This document shows positions 1-8,587 of a stretch of DNA of 64,000 nt, piece after piece; the stretch's first letter is position 1, and every line of letters starts with the position of its first letter. The DNA is from Streptomyces sp. VRA16 Mangrove soil. GTDB taxonomy: Bacteria > Actinomycetota > Actinomycetes > Streptomycetales > Streptomycetaceae. Under the pieces are notes generated by a model. It searched no databases, was not told the DNA's origin, and was given only the letters and a program-made list of their open reading frames with translations. The stretch spans positions 21,933 to 85,932 of the forward strand of contig NZ_JAFVLN010000029.1 of NCBI RefSeq assembly GCF_017377775.1, given 5' to 3'. The position numbers and the translations under genes are program-made.

Positions 1-359
1 GCAAGGGCGTCGACCTGGCGCTCGACCCGGTCGGCGGCGACGTGCTGCGCGAGACCCTCGGCGCCCTGGCCGTCTTCGGCCGCCTGGTCTCCTTCGGCAA
101 CGCGAGCTCCGCCCCGGCCTGGCAGGTCGGCCAGCCCGAGCTGTACCCGACCGGCCTGTCCGTGAGCGGCTTCTCGATCCTCGGCCTGGCGCAGACCGCG
201 CCCCAGGAGCTGCGCTCCCTCGCCGAGCACGCCTTCGCCGTCCCCGGCATCGAGCTCCCGGTCACCGGCGAGTACGCCCTCGCCGACGCGGCCGAGGCCC
301 ACCGCGCCCTCGCCTCCCGCACGACCACGGGCAAGCTGCTGCTGCGCGTGGCCGCCTGA
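1..359 (+). CDS. Quinone oxidoreductase-like MDR protein, C-terminal part (cut by window edge)
   Basis: Only the last ~119 codons are present; the reading frame is open from the first base, so the gene begins upstream of the window. The fragment starts in the NAD(P)H-binding Rossmann half (DLALDPVGGDV, a motif typical of MDR/zinc-type alcohol dehydrogenase quinone reductases), continues with the usual 'fGrlVsfGnaS' strand, and ends with the family's last segment (EAHRALASRTTTGKLLL). These enzymes are cytosolic NADPH-dependent reductases of quinones or enones. The substrate cannot be inferred. The GTG at 42 is an internal codon, not the start. It converges with the kinase gene, one base separating the two stops. 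Confidence 0.8.
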   Translation, partial: KGVDLALDPVGGDVLRETLGALAVFGRLVSFGNASSAPAWQVGQPELYPTGLSVSGFSILGLAQTAPQELRSLAEHAFAVPGIELPVTGEYALADAAEAHRALASRTTTGKLLLRVAA

Positions 360-360
360 G

Positions 361-2166
361 CTACGTCCGGGTCCAGCGCTGGGCGGCGGCGCCCGAGCAG
401 GTCGCCGTGGTGACCCCGCTCATGTAGCCCCGCACGTCGAGGCAGCCGTTGCTCTTCGTGCTCTTCAGCGTCCCGCCCGAGCCCCAGTTCCACACGATGC
501 CGAGCCCGGAGCACCCGGCCACGGTCACGTTCTGGCCGTCGTAGGCATTGGTGAGGCACATGCTGGTGGACGCGTTGTAGAGCTGGAAGCTGCCGCCGCT
601 GGGCAGCAGCTTCCAGGTGGCCTCGGTGGACGAACAGCTGCCCATGCCGACCTCCGGCCCGGAGGTGCGCACCAGGCAGGTGCCGGTGGAGGCGTTCTTC
701 AGCCGGTACGAGCCCGAGGTGGGCGCGGTGTCGGAGCCGCCCCCGCCGCCCGAGGTGCCGGTACCGCCGCTGGTGCCGCTGGTGCCTGCGCCCGAACTCC
801 CGCCGGACCCACCGGAGTCGCCGCCGCCACCTCCGGACGCGCCCGAGGCGCTACCGCCCTCCTGCCCCGTGCCCGCGCCCTTGCTGTCATCGCCCTGCGC
901 GGACGTGTCCTTCTTCGGCTTACGGGACTTCTTGGCCGAGGGCGACGCGGAGGCGGACGGCGACGCGGAGCGGGAGGCGGAGGCGCTCGCCGATCCGGTG
1001 GGGTCAAGGGACGCGCTGACGGAGGCGGACGGGGTCGACGCCGCGGCGTCGCCGCCCTCCGAGGTGTACGGCAGCAGGCGCAGGGCGAGCGACGCGCCGC
1101 CCGCCACCACGACGACCGGCAGCACGACGAGCATCATGCGGCGGCGCCGCTCACGCCGGCCGGGCGCCTGCTCCCGCTTCTGCTCCGGCTCGGGTTCCGT
1201 GACCGGCGGCGGCGCGGGTGTCCCCTCCGGCACCCGCGCCGCGAACGCGGCCCGCTCGGCGACCAGGTCCATGACGGGACCCGGCCAGACCGGGCTGTCG
1301 CCCAACCCGCCCTGCCGAGCGGCGAGTTCGACGAGTTCGGTGGCGGTCGGACGGCCCTCGGGGTCCTTGTCCAGGCAGGCCGCCACGGCATCGGCGAGCC
1401 GTGGGTCCCGCGCGCGCACCGGACCGAGGTCCGGCTCGTCGTGCACGATCCGGTACAGCGGACTGCCCTCGCCGTCCCCGAACGGCCAGCGTCCGCCGGC
1501 CGCGTACGCGACGAGCAGCCCGAGCGAGAAGACGTCCGAGGCCGAGCTCAACCTCCTTGCCCCGTTGGCCTGTTCGGGCGACATGTAGGCGGGCGTGCCG
1601 ACGACGAGACCGGTCCGGGTCAGCTGGCTCTGCTCGGCCGCGCGGGCGATCCCGAAGTCGATGAGGGTGACACCGCCGGAGGTCAGCATCACGTTGGACG
1701 GCTTCAGGTCGCGGTGCACCATGTCGAGGGCGTGCACGGCCGCGAGGCCCTCGGCCGCCGAACCGAGCAGCGACCACAGGCCGGGGCCGTCGAGCGCTCC
1801 CCCGTGGCGCTCGACGGCCTCGGCGAGGGTGATACCGGGAACGAACTCCGTGGCGAACCACGGAGGTTCGGCGTCCCGGTCACCGTCGAGCAGCGGCGCG
1901 GTGGCCGCCGCCGGCAGGCGGGCCAGGTTGTCCAGCTCCTGCCCGAAGCGCCGTACGAAGCCGCGGTCCTCGGCGACGACGGACGCCAGCATCTGCTTGA
2001 CCGCGGCGAACCGGCCGTCGACGACACCGAGGTAGACCCGCCCCATGCCGCCGGTGCCGAGCCGCCCCAGCAGGGGGACGGTGCCGATGTGCCGCGGGTC
2101 CGTCGCACGCAGCGGTTCGGCCCCGCTGCCCGCGAGGTCGAACCCGCCCGTCTCCTCGGAGCTCAC
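361..2166 (-). CDS. Membrane Ser/Thr protein kinase with C-terminal ricin-type lectin-like domain
   Basis: Predicted 601 aa. A Hanks-type kinase domain fills residues ~30-285: glycine loop GRLGTGGMG (35-42), ATP lysine K57, catalytic HRDLKPSN with D153, DFG at 170-172, activation loop ending in GTPAYMSPE. After a basic stretch (RRERRRR) a single membrane helix spans ~344-364. A long Ser/Ala/Gly-rich linker follows, then a ~130-residue extracellular domain with four cysteines and a final QRW motif, as in ricin-B/carbohydrate-binding repeats. The likely role is an inside-out sensor kinase reading a glycan or wall ligand (inference). I start at GTG 2166 because it overlaps the TGA of the upstream lipoprotein gene as GTGA, implying translational coupling; the frame is open further upstream but only as an antisense shadow of the lipoprotein. 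Confidence 0.88.
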   Translation of the reverse strand: MSSEETGGFDLAGSGAEPLRATDPRHIGTVPLLGRLGTGGMGRVYLGVVDGRFAAVKQMLASVVAEDRGFVRRFGQELDNLARLPAAATAPLLDGDRDAEPPWFATEFVPGITLAEAVERHGGALDGPGLWSLLGSAAEGLAAVHALDMVHRDLKPSNVMLTSGGVTLIDFGIARAAEQSQLTRTGLVVGTPAYMSPEQANGARRLSSASDVFSLGLLVAYAAGGRWPFGDGEGSPLYRIVHDEPDLGPVRARDPRLADAVAACLDKDPEGRPTATELVELAARQGGLGDSPVWPGPVMDLVAERAAFAARVPEGTPAPPPVTEPEPEQKREQAPGRRERRRRMMLVVLPVVVVAGGASLALRLLPYTSEGGDAAASTPSASVSASLDPTGSASASASRSASPSASASPSAKKSRKPKKDTSAQGDDSKGAGTGQEGGSASGASGGGGGDSGGSGGSSGAGTSGTSGGTGTSGGGGGSDTAPTSGSYRLKNASTGTCLVRTSGPEVGMGSCSSTEATWKLLPSGGSFQLYNASTSMCLTNAYDGQNVTVAGCSGLGIVWNWGSGGTLKSTKSNGCLDVRGYMSGVTTATCSGAAAQRWTRT

Positions 2167-2744
2167 CGCGCGTACGACCCCAGGCCGACCAGGCAGTACA
2201 CGTACTCGCTGACGACGGCGCCGTTCATGGTGTAGCGGGACGAGAAGGCGTACTGCGTCTGGGAGTTGGCGTTGCACTGGGACATGTCGGACGTCATGGG
2301 GAACGTCTGGATGACCTTGTAGTGCGCATCGGCGGCGGAGCAGTCCACCTCGTCGACGTCGTTCACGGCCTGCGCGGTGGTCGAGTCCGGCAGCGTGCCG
2401 TTCAGGCAGGTGCCCGAGGTGTACGGGCTGGGGTCCTCGCTGGGTTCGGTGTCCGCCGATTCGCCGTAGGACGGGTCGTCGTACGACGACGCGTCGTCGT
2501 CGGTGGGCGAGTAGAGGTCGCTCGGCTGGTCGGAGGGTGCGTACGAGTAGGTCGGTGAGTAGGTCGGCGCGTACGACGGCGAAAAGCCGGACGCCGCGTC
2601 GTTCTCGCTCTCGCCGCAGCCGGTCAGCACCGGCAGGGCGAGGACGGTCAGGGCCGCCGCCGCGAGCACCGTCGGACGGACGCGTCTCCGTGTGGGGGCT
2701 ATGGAGTTCTCTGGCACGAGGGCCAGTGTGACGCAGCACGTCAT
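2163..2744 (-). CDS. Lipoprotein of unknown function, first gene of the kinase operon
   Basis: About 193 aa. The N-terminus has Arg residues, a hydrophobic stretch (LAAAALTVLALPVL) and a lipobox LTGC, so it should be exported and lipidated. A Tyr/Ser/Pro/Asp-rich low-complexity linker follows (SPSYAPTYSPTYSYAP), then a compact C-terminal domain of ~100 residues with four Cys that probably form disulfides outside the cell. It overlaps the kinase start by 4 bp, so the two are probably co-translated, and it may be the kinase's extracellular partner (inference). The start is uncertain: ATG 2744 or GTG 2717 nearby; neither has a strong ribosome-binding site. A palindrome lies just upstream. Domain family: resembles secreted LppU/SCO3897-type proteins, moderate certainty. 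Confidence 0.75.
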   Translation of the reverse strand: MTCCVTLALVPENSIAPTRRRVRPTVLAAAALTVLALPVLTGCGESENDAASGFSPSYAPTYSPTYSYAPSDQPSDLYSPTDDDASSYDDPSYGESADTEPSEDPSPYTSGTCLNGTLPDSTTAQAVNDVDEVDCSAADAHYKVIQTFPMTSDMSQCNANSQTQYAFSSRYTMNGAVVSEYVYCLVGLGSYAR

Positions 2745-2752
2745 CGAATTGG

Positions 2753-2774
2753 AGTGACTTTCTAGAAATTCACT
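2753..2774. promoter_or_regulatory. 22-bp near-perfect palindrome, probable TetR operator
   Basis: The 22 bp centred on TTTCTAGAAA have arms AGTGA and TCACT; 20 of 22 positions are self-complementary. It lies in the divergent region between the lipoprotein/kinase operon (start 2744) and the TetR gene (start 2843). On the minus strand a possible -35 TTGTGT and -10 TAGAAA (16-bp spacer) put it over the -10 of the kinase operon. Binding by the adjacent TetR protein is inference. Confidence 0.6.
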
Positions 2775-2842
2775 TCAGAAACACAACCGGAGAGCAGCCG
2801 CTGACATGCGGCTTTGCCTCGTGCTTTACGCTGACTTCCACC

Positions 2843-3433
2843 ATGAGCCCCAAGCAGCAGCGCGGCGCCGAGACGGCCGGGCGCCTTCTCGACGCGGCCC
2901 TCGCGGTCTACGCCGACGAGGGCGAGGCCGGTGTGACCGTCAGCGCGCTGACGGCGTCCAGCGGGGTGAGCCTGGGCAGCCTGTACCACCACTTCGGCAG
3001 CGTCGACGGGCTGATGAACGCCCTGCTGCTGCAGTGGCTCGGCCGGCTCCTCGACGACGTGACCGAGGCGCTCACCGGGGCCAGGACCGCACGCACCGGG
3101 ATCCACGCGGTCGTCCGGGCCTATCTGGCGTTCGTCGGCGAACACCCGGACGCCGCCCGCCTGTTGCACTCCTCCTACGCGGACCGGCTCGGCATGGCAC
3201 AGGCCCGGCAGTTGCGTGACAGCCAGGAGGCACGCCTGTCCCCGGTCTCGGCGTGGCTGGAGCGGCACATCGCCTCGGGCGAACTCGCCCCGCTGCCCAC
3301 GCCGTTGCTGGAGAGCCTGGTGCTCGGCCCGGTCGTCGCCGTGGCCCGGCGCTGGCTCTCCGTCGGCGACGTCGACCTGGATCAGGCCGCGCGCACCCTG
3401 CCCGACAGGATCTGGCGCGCGCTGGAGCTCTGA
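2843..3433 (+). CDS. TetR/AcrR-family transcriptional regulator
   Basis: 196 aa, standard TetR length. The N-terminal helix-turn-helix is clear at residues ~10-55 (GRLLDAALAVYADEG...VTVSALTASSGVSLGSLYHHFGS), with the recognition-helix signature SLYHHFG. The C-terminal ligand domain is not assignable. ATG 2843 follows a possible -10 (TACGCT, 2827-2832) by ten bases and has only a weak Shine-Dalgarno, so the leader is very short. The gene is divergent from the lipoprotein/kinase operon and a long palindrome sits between them, so autoregulation and control of that operon are likely. Its 3' end overlaps the convergent PucR gene by 52 bp. Confidence 0.88.
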   Translation: MSPKQQRGAETAGRLLDAALAVYADEGEAGVTVSALTASSGVSLGSLYHHFGSVDGLMNALLLQWLGRLLDDVTEALTGARTARTGIHAVVRAYLAFVGEHPDAARLLHSSYADRLGMAQARQLRDSQEARLSPVSAWLERHIASGELAPLPTPLLESLVLGPVVAVARRWLSVGDVDLDQAARTLPDRIWRALEL

Positions 3434-4632
3434 ACGCCGACCACCCGGGCAGCGCACGCCGCCGCCAGCAGCTCCCCGAGCAGCTCCGGGTCGCCGACCT
3501 CCACCCCCAGCAGCGATTCGATCCGCTCCAGGCGCTGGTAGAGCGACTGCCGCCCGATGTGCAGCAGCGCCGCGGTCCGCGTCGGGCTGCAGCCGTGCCG
3601 CAGATGGACCTCCAGGGTGCGCACCAGGTCGCTGCCGTGCACGGCCTCCCAGGCGAGCAGCGGCCCGAGCACGTGCTCGACGAGGCGGGCGAGCCGGTCC
3701 CGGTTGGCCTCGACGCCACCGCGGGTCAGCTCCCGTTCCAGGGCGAGCGCCCGGGACGACGTCACCAACGGGCCCTCCCCGTACGCCGGTTCGGCCGCGG
3801 GCACGGTGAGCGCGAGCTCCAGCGTCGTCCGGGCGGCGCGCAGGGTGTCGCTCCAGCGCAGCCAGCCGTCGTCGGCGGCCACGGCGTGCCCGACGGCGAC
3901 GGTGAGCCCGGGTTCGGCGGCGGCCCGCAGCGCGTCCTGCACGGCGCGGACCGCGTCCCGGCCCGGCGGCGGCACCACGAGGGCGAGCACATCGCCGGGG
4001 AACGCGGCGCGCAGGCCGCCCCCGACGGCGACGAGGGCCCGGAGAGCCGCGGCCTGCGGGCCGTGCACGGAGACGCCGACGAGCCGCACCCCCGGCCCCG
4101 GCCGGAACCCGGCGAGCGCCGAACGGGCCGCCACCTCCGGCTGGTTGAGGGCCTGCCCGTCGGCGAGGTCGGCGAGCAGCGCGGCCCCGTGGTCGACGGC
4201 CCGCACGACCGGCACCGCGCGGGCGGCGATGCCGTGCGTGACGATGGCCCGGTTGGCGGCCTCCGCGATCCGCACGAACGGCACCACCCGGCGCAGCGCG
4301 ACCAGCGGGAACCCCAGCTCCCGCGCCGCCGCCACCACGTCCTCGGGCATCCGCTCCAGGGAGCGCCCCACCTCCACGGCGAGCCCGGCGACCCCGCGGG
4401 CGGCGAGTTCGCGCACGTACCGCCGCAGCGCCCCCTCGTCGGCGCCGAGGAACGCGAAGCCGTTGGTGAGCAGCAGTTCCCCGCCGTCCAGGAAGCCCGC
4501 GCCCTCGTACACCTCGCTGGAGTGCACCCAGCGCACCGGCCGGTCCACCGCGCCCTCCCCCGCGAGCAGTTCGGGCGAGGCGTCGGCGACGACGTCGAGG
4601 GCCAGGATCTCGCGGAGCGTGAGTGCGGGCAC
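3382..4632 (-). CDS. PucR-family transcriptional regulator
   Basis: 416 aa. Residues ~1-120 match the PucR N-terminal domain (begins MPALTLREILAL; DRPVRWVHSSEVYEGAGFLDGGELLLTNG is split here by family pattern: 'VRWVHSSE' and 'ELLLTNG'). The middle part is GGDEF-like degenerate sequence seen in this family, and the C-terminus has the PucR helix-turn-helix (LVRTLEVHLRHG...TAALLHIGRQSLYQRL). Family members govern purine, amino-acid or GABA catabolism. It is divergent from the 2OG-Fe(II) oxygenase at 4743, with 110 bp between starts, so it probably controls that gene. Its last 52 bp overlap the TetR gene on the other strand. Confidence 0.85.
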   Translation of the reverse strand: MPALTLREILALDVVADASPELLAGEGAVDRPVRWVHSSEVYEGAGFLDGGELLLTNGFAFLGADEGALRRYVRELAARGVAGLAVEVGRSLERMPEDVVAAARELGFPLVALRRVVPFVRIAEAANRAIVTHGIAARAVPVVRAVDHGAALLADLADGQALNQPEVAARSALAGFRPGPGVRLVGVSVHGPQAAALRALVAVGGGLRAAFPGDVLALVVPPPGRDAVRAVQDALRAAAEPGLTVAVGHAVAADDGWLRWSDTLRAARTTLELALTVPAAEPAYGEGPLVTSSRALALERELTRGGVEANRDRLARLVEHVLGPLLAWEAVHGSDLVRTLEVHLRHGCSPTRTAALLHIGRQSLYQRLERIESLLGVEVGDPELLGELLAAACAARVVGVQSSSARQILSGRVRAA

Positions 4633-4742
4633 GGAGACCTCCAGGGTGCGCGGGACCTGCGGACATTCCGTCGGGGTACGGACTGCCCGGAGAGTACGGC
4701 GCGCACGTTGCCCCGGTGTTTCCCCGGCCCGAAAGTGGACGC

Positions 4743-5729
4743 ATGAGCGCTTCCTCCGGTGGCACGTCCACGCCTCGCATCCCGACCATCGACCTGAAGC
4801 CGTGGCTGTCCGGCGACCCGGCGGCCCGCGCCGGGATCGCGGCGACCGTCGACTCGGCCCTGCAGACCGCCGGCTTCCTGCTGGTCACGGGCCACGGCGT
4901 GGACCCGGCGCTGCGGACCCGGATCCGGGACGCGGCCCGCGCCTTCTTCCGGCTGCCCGCCGCCGTGAAGGAGCCGTACGCGGTGAAGGTCGGCGGCCGC
5001 GGCTGGCTGGGCCCCGGCGCGGAGGCCAACGGCTACTCGGAGGGCACCGAGACCCCGCCGGACCTGAAGGAGTCGATCTCCTTCGCCACCGACACCGCCT
5101 TCGACGATCCGGCGGTGCACGCCGAGTGGTCCGGCGAGAACGTCTTCCCGGCGGAGGCGCCCGAGCTGCGCGAGCTGGTGCACACGTACCTGGAGCAGAT
5201 GCGGGCCCTGTCCGACCAGCTCCTGGAACTGCTCGCGGTGGCCCTCGACGAGCCCGCCGACTTCTTCACCCGGCACACGGCCCGGCCCACCTGGGGCTTC
5301 AACATCAACTGGTACCCGGGCACCGAGGTCGTCGGCGCGCCCGAGCCGGGTCAGTTCCGGATCGGCCCGCACACCGACTTCGGCACGGTCACGGTCCTGG
5401 ACCGGCAGGCCGGCAAGGGCGGCCTGCAGGTCTTCACGGACGAGGGCGGCTGGGAGGACGCGCCGTTCGACCCGGACGCGTTCACCATCAACATCGGCGA
5501 CCTGATGGCCCGCTGGACCGGCGACCGCTGGCGCTCGGGCCGCCACCGCGTGCTGCCGCCCCCGGCGGACGCGCCCGCCGAGGAGCTGATGTCGCTCGTC
5601 TACTTCTACGAGTGCGACCCGGCCACGACGGTCGAGCCGGTGCCCGCGCCGAAGGGGAAGGTGGCGTACGAGCCGGTGGACTCCCACGTGTACCTGCGGG
5701 GGAAGCTGGACGCGATCACCGTCGGCTGA
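4743..5729 (+). CDS. Isopenicillin N synthase-like 2-oxoglutarate/Fe(II) oxygenase
   Basis: 328 aa. The N-terminal DIOX_N domain (IPTIDLKPWLSGD; GFLLVTGHGVDPAL) and C-terminal 2OG-Fe(II) domain are both complete. The iron triad is visible as the HTD of GPHTDFGTVT and a distal His in RWRSGRHRVLPP, where R and S would bind 2-oxoglutarate. The family hydroxylates or oxidises small molecules in the cytosol. Apart from the divergent PucR regulator there is no biosynthetic cluster nearby, so a catabolic role (purine, amino acid or similar) is more plausible than antibiotic synthesis. Start ATG 4743 preceded by AAAGTGGA. A strong terminator follows. Confidence 0.85.
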   Translation: MSASSGGTSTPRIPTIDLKPWLSGDPAARAGIAATVDSALQTAGFLLVTGHGVDPALRTRIRDAARAFFRLPAAVKEPYAVKVGGRGWLGPGAEANGYSEGTETPPDLKESISFATDTAFDDPAVHAEWSGENVFPAEAPELRELVHTYLEQMRALSDQLLELLAVALDEPADFFTRHTARPTWGFNINWYPGTEVVGAPEPGQFRIGPHTDFGTVTVLDRQAGKGGLQVFTDEGGWEDAPFDPDAFTINIGDLMARWTGDRWRSGRHRVLPPPADAPAEELMSLVYFYECDPATTVEPVPAPKGKVAYEPVDSHVYLRGKLDAITVG

Positions 5730-5752
5730 GCCGTTCGCGACGTCCCGACATG

Positions 5753-5790
5753 CAGGAGGGCCGGTCCCCGAGCGGGAACCGGCCCTCCTG
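5753..5790. terminator. Bidirectional hairpin terminator
   Basis: A 13-bp perfect stem (CAGGAGGGCCGGT with its complement) plus three inner C-G pairs around a small loop. It sits between the convergent oxygenase and ccsB genes and can serve both. Confidence 0.8.
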
Positions 5791-5798
5791 CGCGTGCC

Positions 5799-6884
5799 TC
5801 ACACCCCGGCGTACGAGTGCTTGCCGGAGACGAAGATGTTCACGCCGTAGTAGTTGAACAGCCAGCAGCCGAAGGCGATCAGCGCCAGGTAGGCGGCCTT
5901 GCGGCCCTTCCAGCCTGCCGTCGCGCGGGCGTGCAGGTAGCAGGCGTACGCGACCCAGGTGATGAAGGACCAGGTCTCCTTCGGGTCCCACTCCCAGTAG
6001 CGGCCCCAGGCGTCACCGGCCCAGATGGCGCCCGCGATGATCGTGAACGTCCACAGCGGGAAGACCGCGGCGTTCACCCGGTACGAGAACTTGTCGAGCG
6101 AGGCCGAGGCGGGCAGCCGCTCCAGGACCGAGGTGGCGAACCGGCCCGGCTTGCCGCCCTTGACCAGCTTGTTCTCGTAGGAGTCCTTGAAGAGGTAGAG
6201 CAGCGTGCCGACCGCGCCGACGTAGAAGACGGCGCCGCAGAAGATCGCGGTCGAGACGTGGATGTACAGCCAGTACGAGTGCAGCGCCGGGACCAGCTGG
6301 TCGCTCGCCGTGTAGAGCACGGTGGTCGCGAGACCGAGGTCGAGCAGAACCGTGATGACCAGCGGCAGGCCGAGCCAGCGGACGTTCTTCTTCATCGCCA
6401 GCAGGACCAGGTACACGCCGACGGCGACGGTGGAGAAGGTGATGCTGAACTCGTACATGTTGCCCCACGGGGCACGCTGCACGGACAGCGCGCGCGTGAG
6501 GACACCGCCGAACTCGATGAGGAAGCCGAGCGCCGTGAGCGAGATCGCGATCCGGCCGTAGAGGTCGCCCTGCTCGTCGCCGGCGGCGGCGCCGGGGCCG
6601 TCCGGCACGTCACCGCGCGAGCCGGACGCGGCCCGGGTGACGACCTGCGGCCGCTCCAGAACGGCGGTGCCGCCGTTCTTCTTCACCTGCACCGCGGGGG
6701 CCGCGGCCTTGGCCTGTGGCTGCTGGGTCAGCGCGGCGGCGGCTCGACCCGTCTTGCTGCGGCTGCCGAAGATCCACTCTGCCATGTTGGCGAAGAAGGC
6801 CAGCAGGTAGACGGCCATCGACGAGTAGATGAGGACGTTACTGATGTGCGCCAGGTTCTCGTTGGTCGCGGCGGCGAGATTCAC
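5799..6884 (-). CDS. ccsB: Cytochrome c biogenesis protein CcsB/ResC
   Basis: 361 aa, multi-spanning membrane protein. It carries the haem-handling tryptophan-rich motif (WGRYWEWDPKETWSF) near residue 290 and flanking histidines in membrane helices (for example SYWLYIHVSTAIF), the signature of CcsA/CcsB/ResC. With ResB it forms the System II synthetase that exports haem and joins it to CXXCH of apocytochrome c. A less conserved cytosolic Gln/Ala/Lys-rich insert (~45-105) follows the first helix, usual in actinomycetes. The GTG start overlaps the ResB stop (GTGA, 6881-6884). Last gene of the operon, closed by the 5753-5790 terminator. Confidence 0.93.
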   Translation of the reverse strand: MNLAAATNENLAHISNVLIYSSMAVYLLAFFANMAEWIFGSRSKTGRAAAALTQQPQAKAAAPAVQVKKNGGTAVLERPQVVTRAASGSRGDVPDGPGAAAGDEQGDLYGRIAISLTALGFLIEFGGVLTRALSVQRAPWGNMYEFSITFSTVAVGVYLVLLAMKKNVRWLGLPLVITVLLDLGLATTVLYTASDQLVPALHSYWLYIHVSTAIFCGAVFYVGAVGTLLYLFKDSYENKLVKGGKPGRFATSVLERLPASASLDKFSYRVNAAVFPLWTFTIIAGAIWAGDAWGRYWEWDPKETWSFITWVAYACYLHARATAGWKGRKAAYLALIAFGCWLFNYYGVNIFVSGKHSYAGV

Positions 6885-8584
6885 TTCTCAGCCCCTTCGG
6901 CGGCAGGAACAGCTGTGGGTGGTTCGGGGGTCTCGGAATCGGTGTCTTCTGGGGCGCTCGGCGCCCGGTCGTGGAGCTGCTCGACGAGCACGCCCAGTTC
7001 CTCGGGGAGCTTCGCGGACTCGCTGCGGCCGAGCCCGGCCGTCTCGACGACGGTGATCCCGTCGGGACCGGTGGTGGCCCGCACCCAGACGCGGCGGCGC
7101 TGGATGAACAGGGAGCCCACCAGGCCCGCGATGGCGCCGATGGCGCCGGCGAGCGCCCAGTCGGTGCCGGGCTGCTTGGCGATCTCGAAGGTCGCCCACT
7201 CCTTGACGTCCTTCTCGAACGTGATCGAGCCGGCGCCGTTCGGGAGCTTCATGGTCTCGCCGGGCCGCAGCATCTGCTTGAACAGCCCGCCCTTGGAGTC
7301 CTTGAACTCCTTCAGGTTCGTCGTGTCCAGCTGGTACACGTTCTGCGGCAGACCGGAGTCGACGCCGAGGCTGCCGTGGTACGCGGACAGCGCGAGCACC
7401 GGGAAGTCGAGCGCCGGGAACTGGGAGAACATCTGGCCCTTGCCGGCGCCGGCGAACGTCGGCACGAAGAACGCCTTGAAGCCGAGCTGGTCCTTCTTGC
7501 CGCCCTTGTCGCGGTAGCCGTCCATGACCTTGACGGCGCCGGAGGACGTCTGGTTGGAGTCCAGCGGGAGCATCGGCACGGGCTGGCTGAACACCTTGTC
7601 GCCCTTGCCGTCGCGCACGGTCAGCACGGGCGCGTAGCCGTGGCCGGAGAGGAAGACCTTGGTGCCGTCGACGACCAGCGGCTCGTTGACCTTGATGGTC
7701 GCCTTCTTCGCCTTGCCGTCGGCGCCCTGGCTGTAGGTGACGTCGGCCTTGTACGTGCGCGCGGTGCCCTTGTTGGGGCCGGTGCGCTCGTACGTTCCCT
7801 CGAAGTTCTTCAGCGTGAAACTGAACGGGGCGAGTCCGGTGTCGGTGTCGAAGAGGCTGCCGGAGGAGAAGTCGTCGTACTGGGAGAGCGTGTTGGCGAA
7901 GCCGTCGCCCTCCAGGACGAGCTTGGTGCCGTCGGACTTGAAGAGCTGCCCGGTGGCGAAACCGATCAGCATCACGATCAGCGCGACGTGGAACACCAGG
8001 TTCCCGGCCTCGCGCAGATAGCCCTTCTCCGCGGCGACCGAGCCCCCCGTGACGTGCGCGCGGAAGCGCCGCTTCTTCAGCAGCTCCAGGGCCGCGGTGT
8101 GCACGGACTCCGCGTCGGACGCGGTGCGCCAGGTCGCGTACGCGGGCAGCCGGTCGAGCCGCTTGGGCGCGCGCGGCGGGCGGCCGCGGAGCTGGCCGAC
8201 GAACTGCCAGGTGCGCGGGATGATGCAGCCGATCAGCGAGACGAACAGCAGGATGTAGATCGCGGAGAACCACACCGAGCTGTAGACGTGGAACATCCCG
8301 AGCTTGTCGTAGAGCGGCCCGAGCGTGTCGTGGGTCTTCTTGAAGTCGTCGACCTTGAGCTGGTTCGTGTCGGCCTGCGGGATCAGCGAACCGGGGATCG
8401 CGCCGAGCGAGAGCAGGAACAGCAGGATCAGCGCGACCCGCATCGAGGTCAGCTGCCGCCAGAACCAGCGGGCCCAGCCGATCACTCCCAGCTGGGGGAG
8501 GTTCGGCGCGCGGTCCTCCTCGGGAGCCGTGCTGAGCTGGGCCGCGGCTTCCTGCTCACTGTTGTCGGTGTGTGTGGTGCTCAT
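6881..8584 (-). CDS. resB: Cytochrome c biogenesis protein ResB
   Basis: 567 aa. Three N-terminal membrane helices (around MRVALILLFLLSLGAIPGSLIPQ, here seen as 'ALILLFLLSLGAIPGSLIP'), a large extracytoplasmic domain (~200-480) and a final helix (ALAGAIGAIAGLVGSLFIQ), the ResB/Ccs1 plan. It works with CcsB in haem ligation to apocytochromes c. The start ATG 8584 lies 3 bp after the CcdA stop, and the stop overlaps ccsB, so the three are translated as a unit. Length and order match System II clusters of actinobacteria. Confidence 0.93.
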   Translation of the reverse strand: MSTTHTDNSEQEAAAQLSTAPEEDRAPNLPQLGVIGWARWFWRQLTSMRVALILLFLLSLGAIPGSLIPQADTNQLKVDDFKKTHDTLGPLYDKLGMFHVYSSVWFSAIYILLFVSLIGCIIPRTWQFVGQLRGRPPRAPKRLDRLPAYATWRTASDAESVHTAALELLKKRRFRAHVTGGSVAAEKGYLREAGNLVFHVALIVMLIGFATGQLFKSDGTKLVLEGDGFANTLSQYDDFSSGSLFDTDTGLAPFSFTLKNFEGTYERTGPNKGTARTYKADVTYSQGADGKAKKATIKVNEPLVVDGTKVFLSGHGYAPVLTVRDGKGDKVFSQPVPMLPLDSNQTSSGAVKVMDGYRDKGGKKDQLGFKAFFVPTFAGAGKGQMFSQFPALDFPVLALSAYHGSLGVDSGLPQNVYQLDTTNLKEFKDSKGGLFKQMLRPGETMKLPNGAGSITFEKDVKEWATFEIAKQPGTDWALAGAIGAIAGLVGSLFIQRRRVWVRATTGPDGITVVETAGLGRSESAKLPEELGVLVEQLHDRAPSAPEDTDSETPEPPTAVPAAEGAEK

Positions 8585-8587
8585 GGA

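Noticed and set aside
4743..5729. Isopenicillin N synthase-like gene as sign of a beta-lactam cluster
   Set aside because: No ACV synthetase or other beta-lactam genes nearby; the fold is shared by many catabolic oxygenases.
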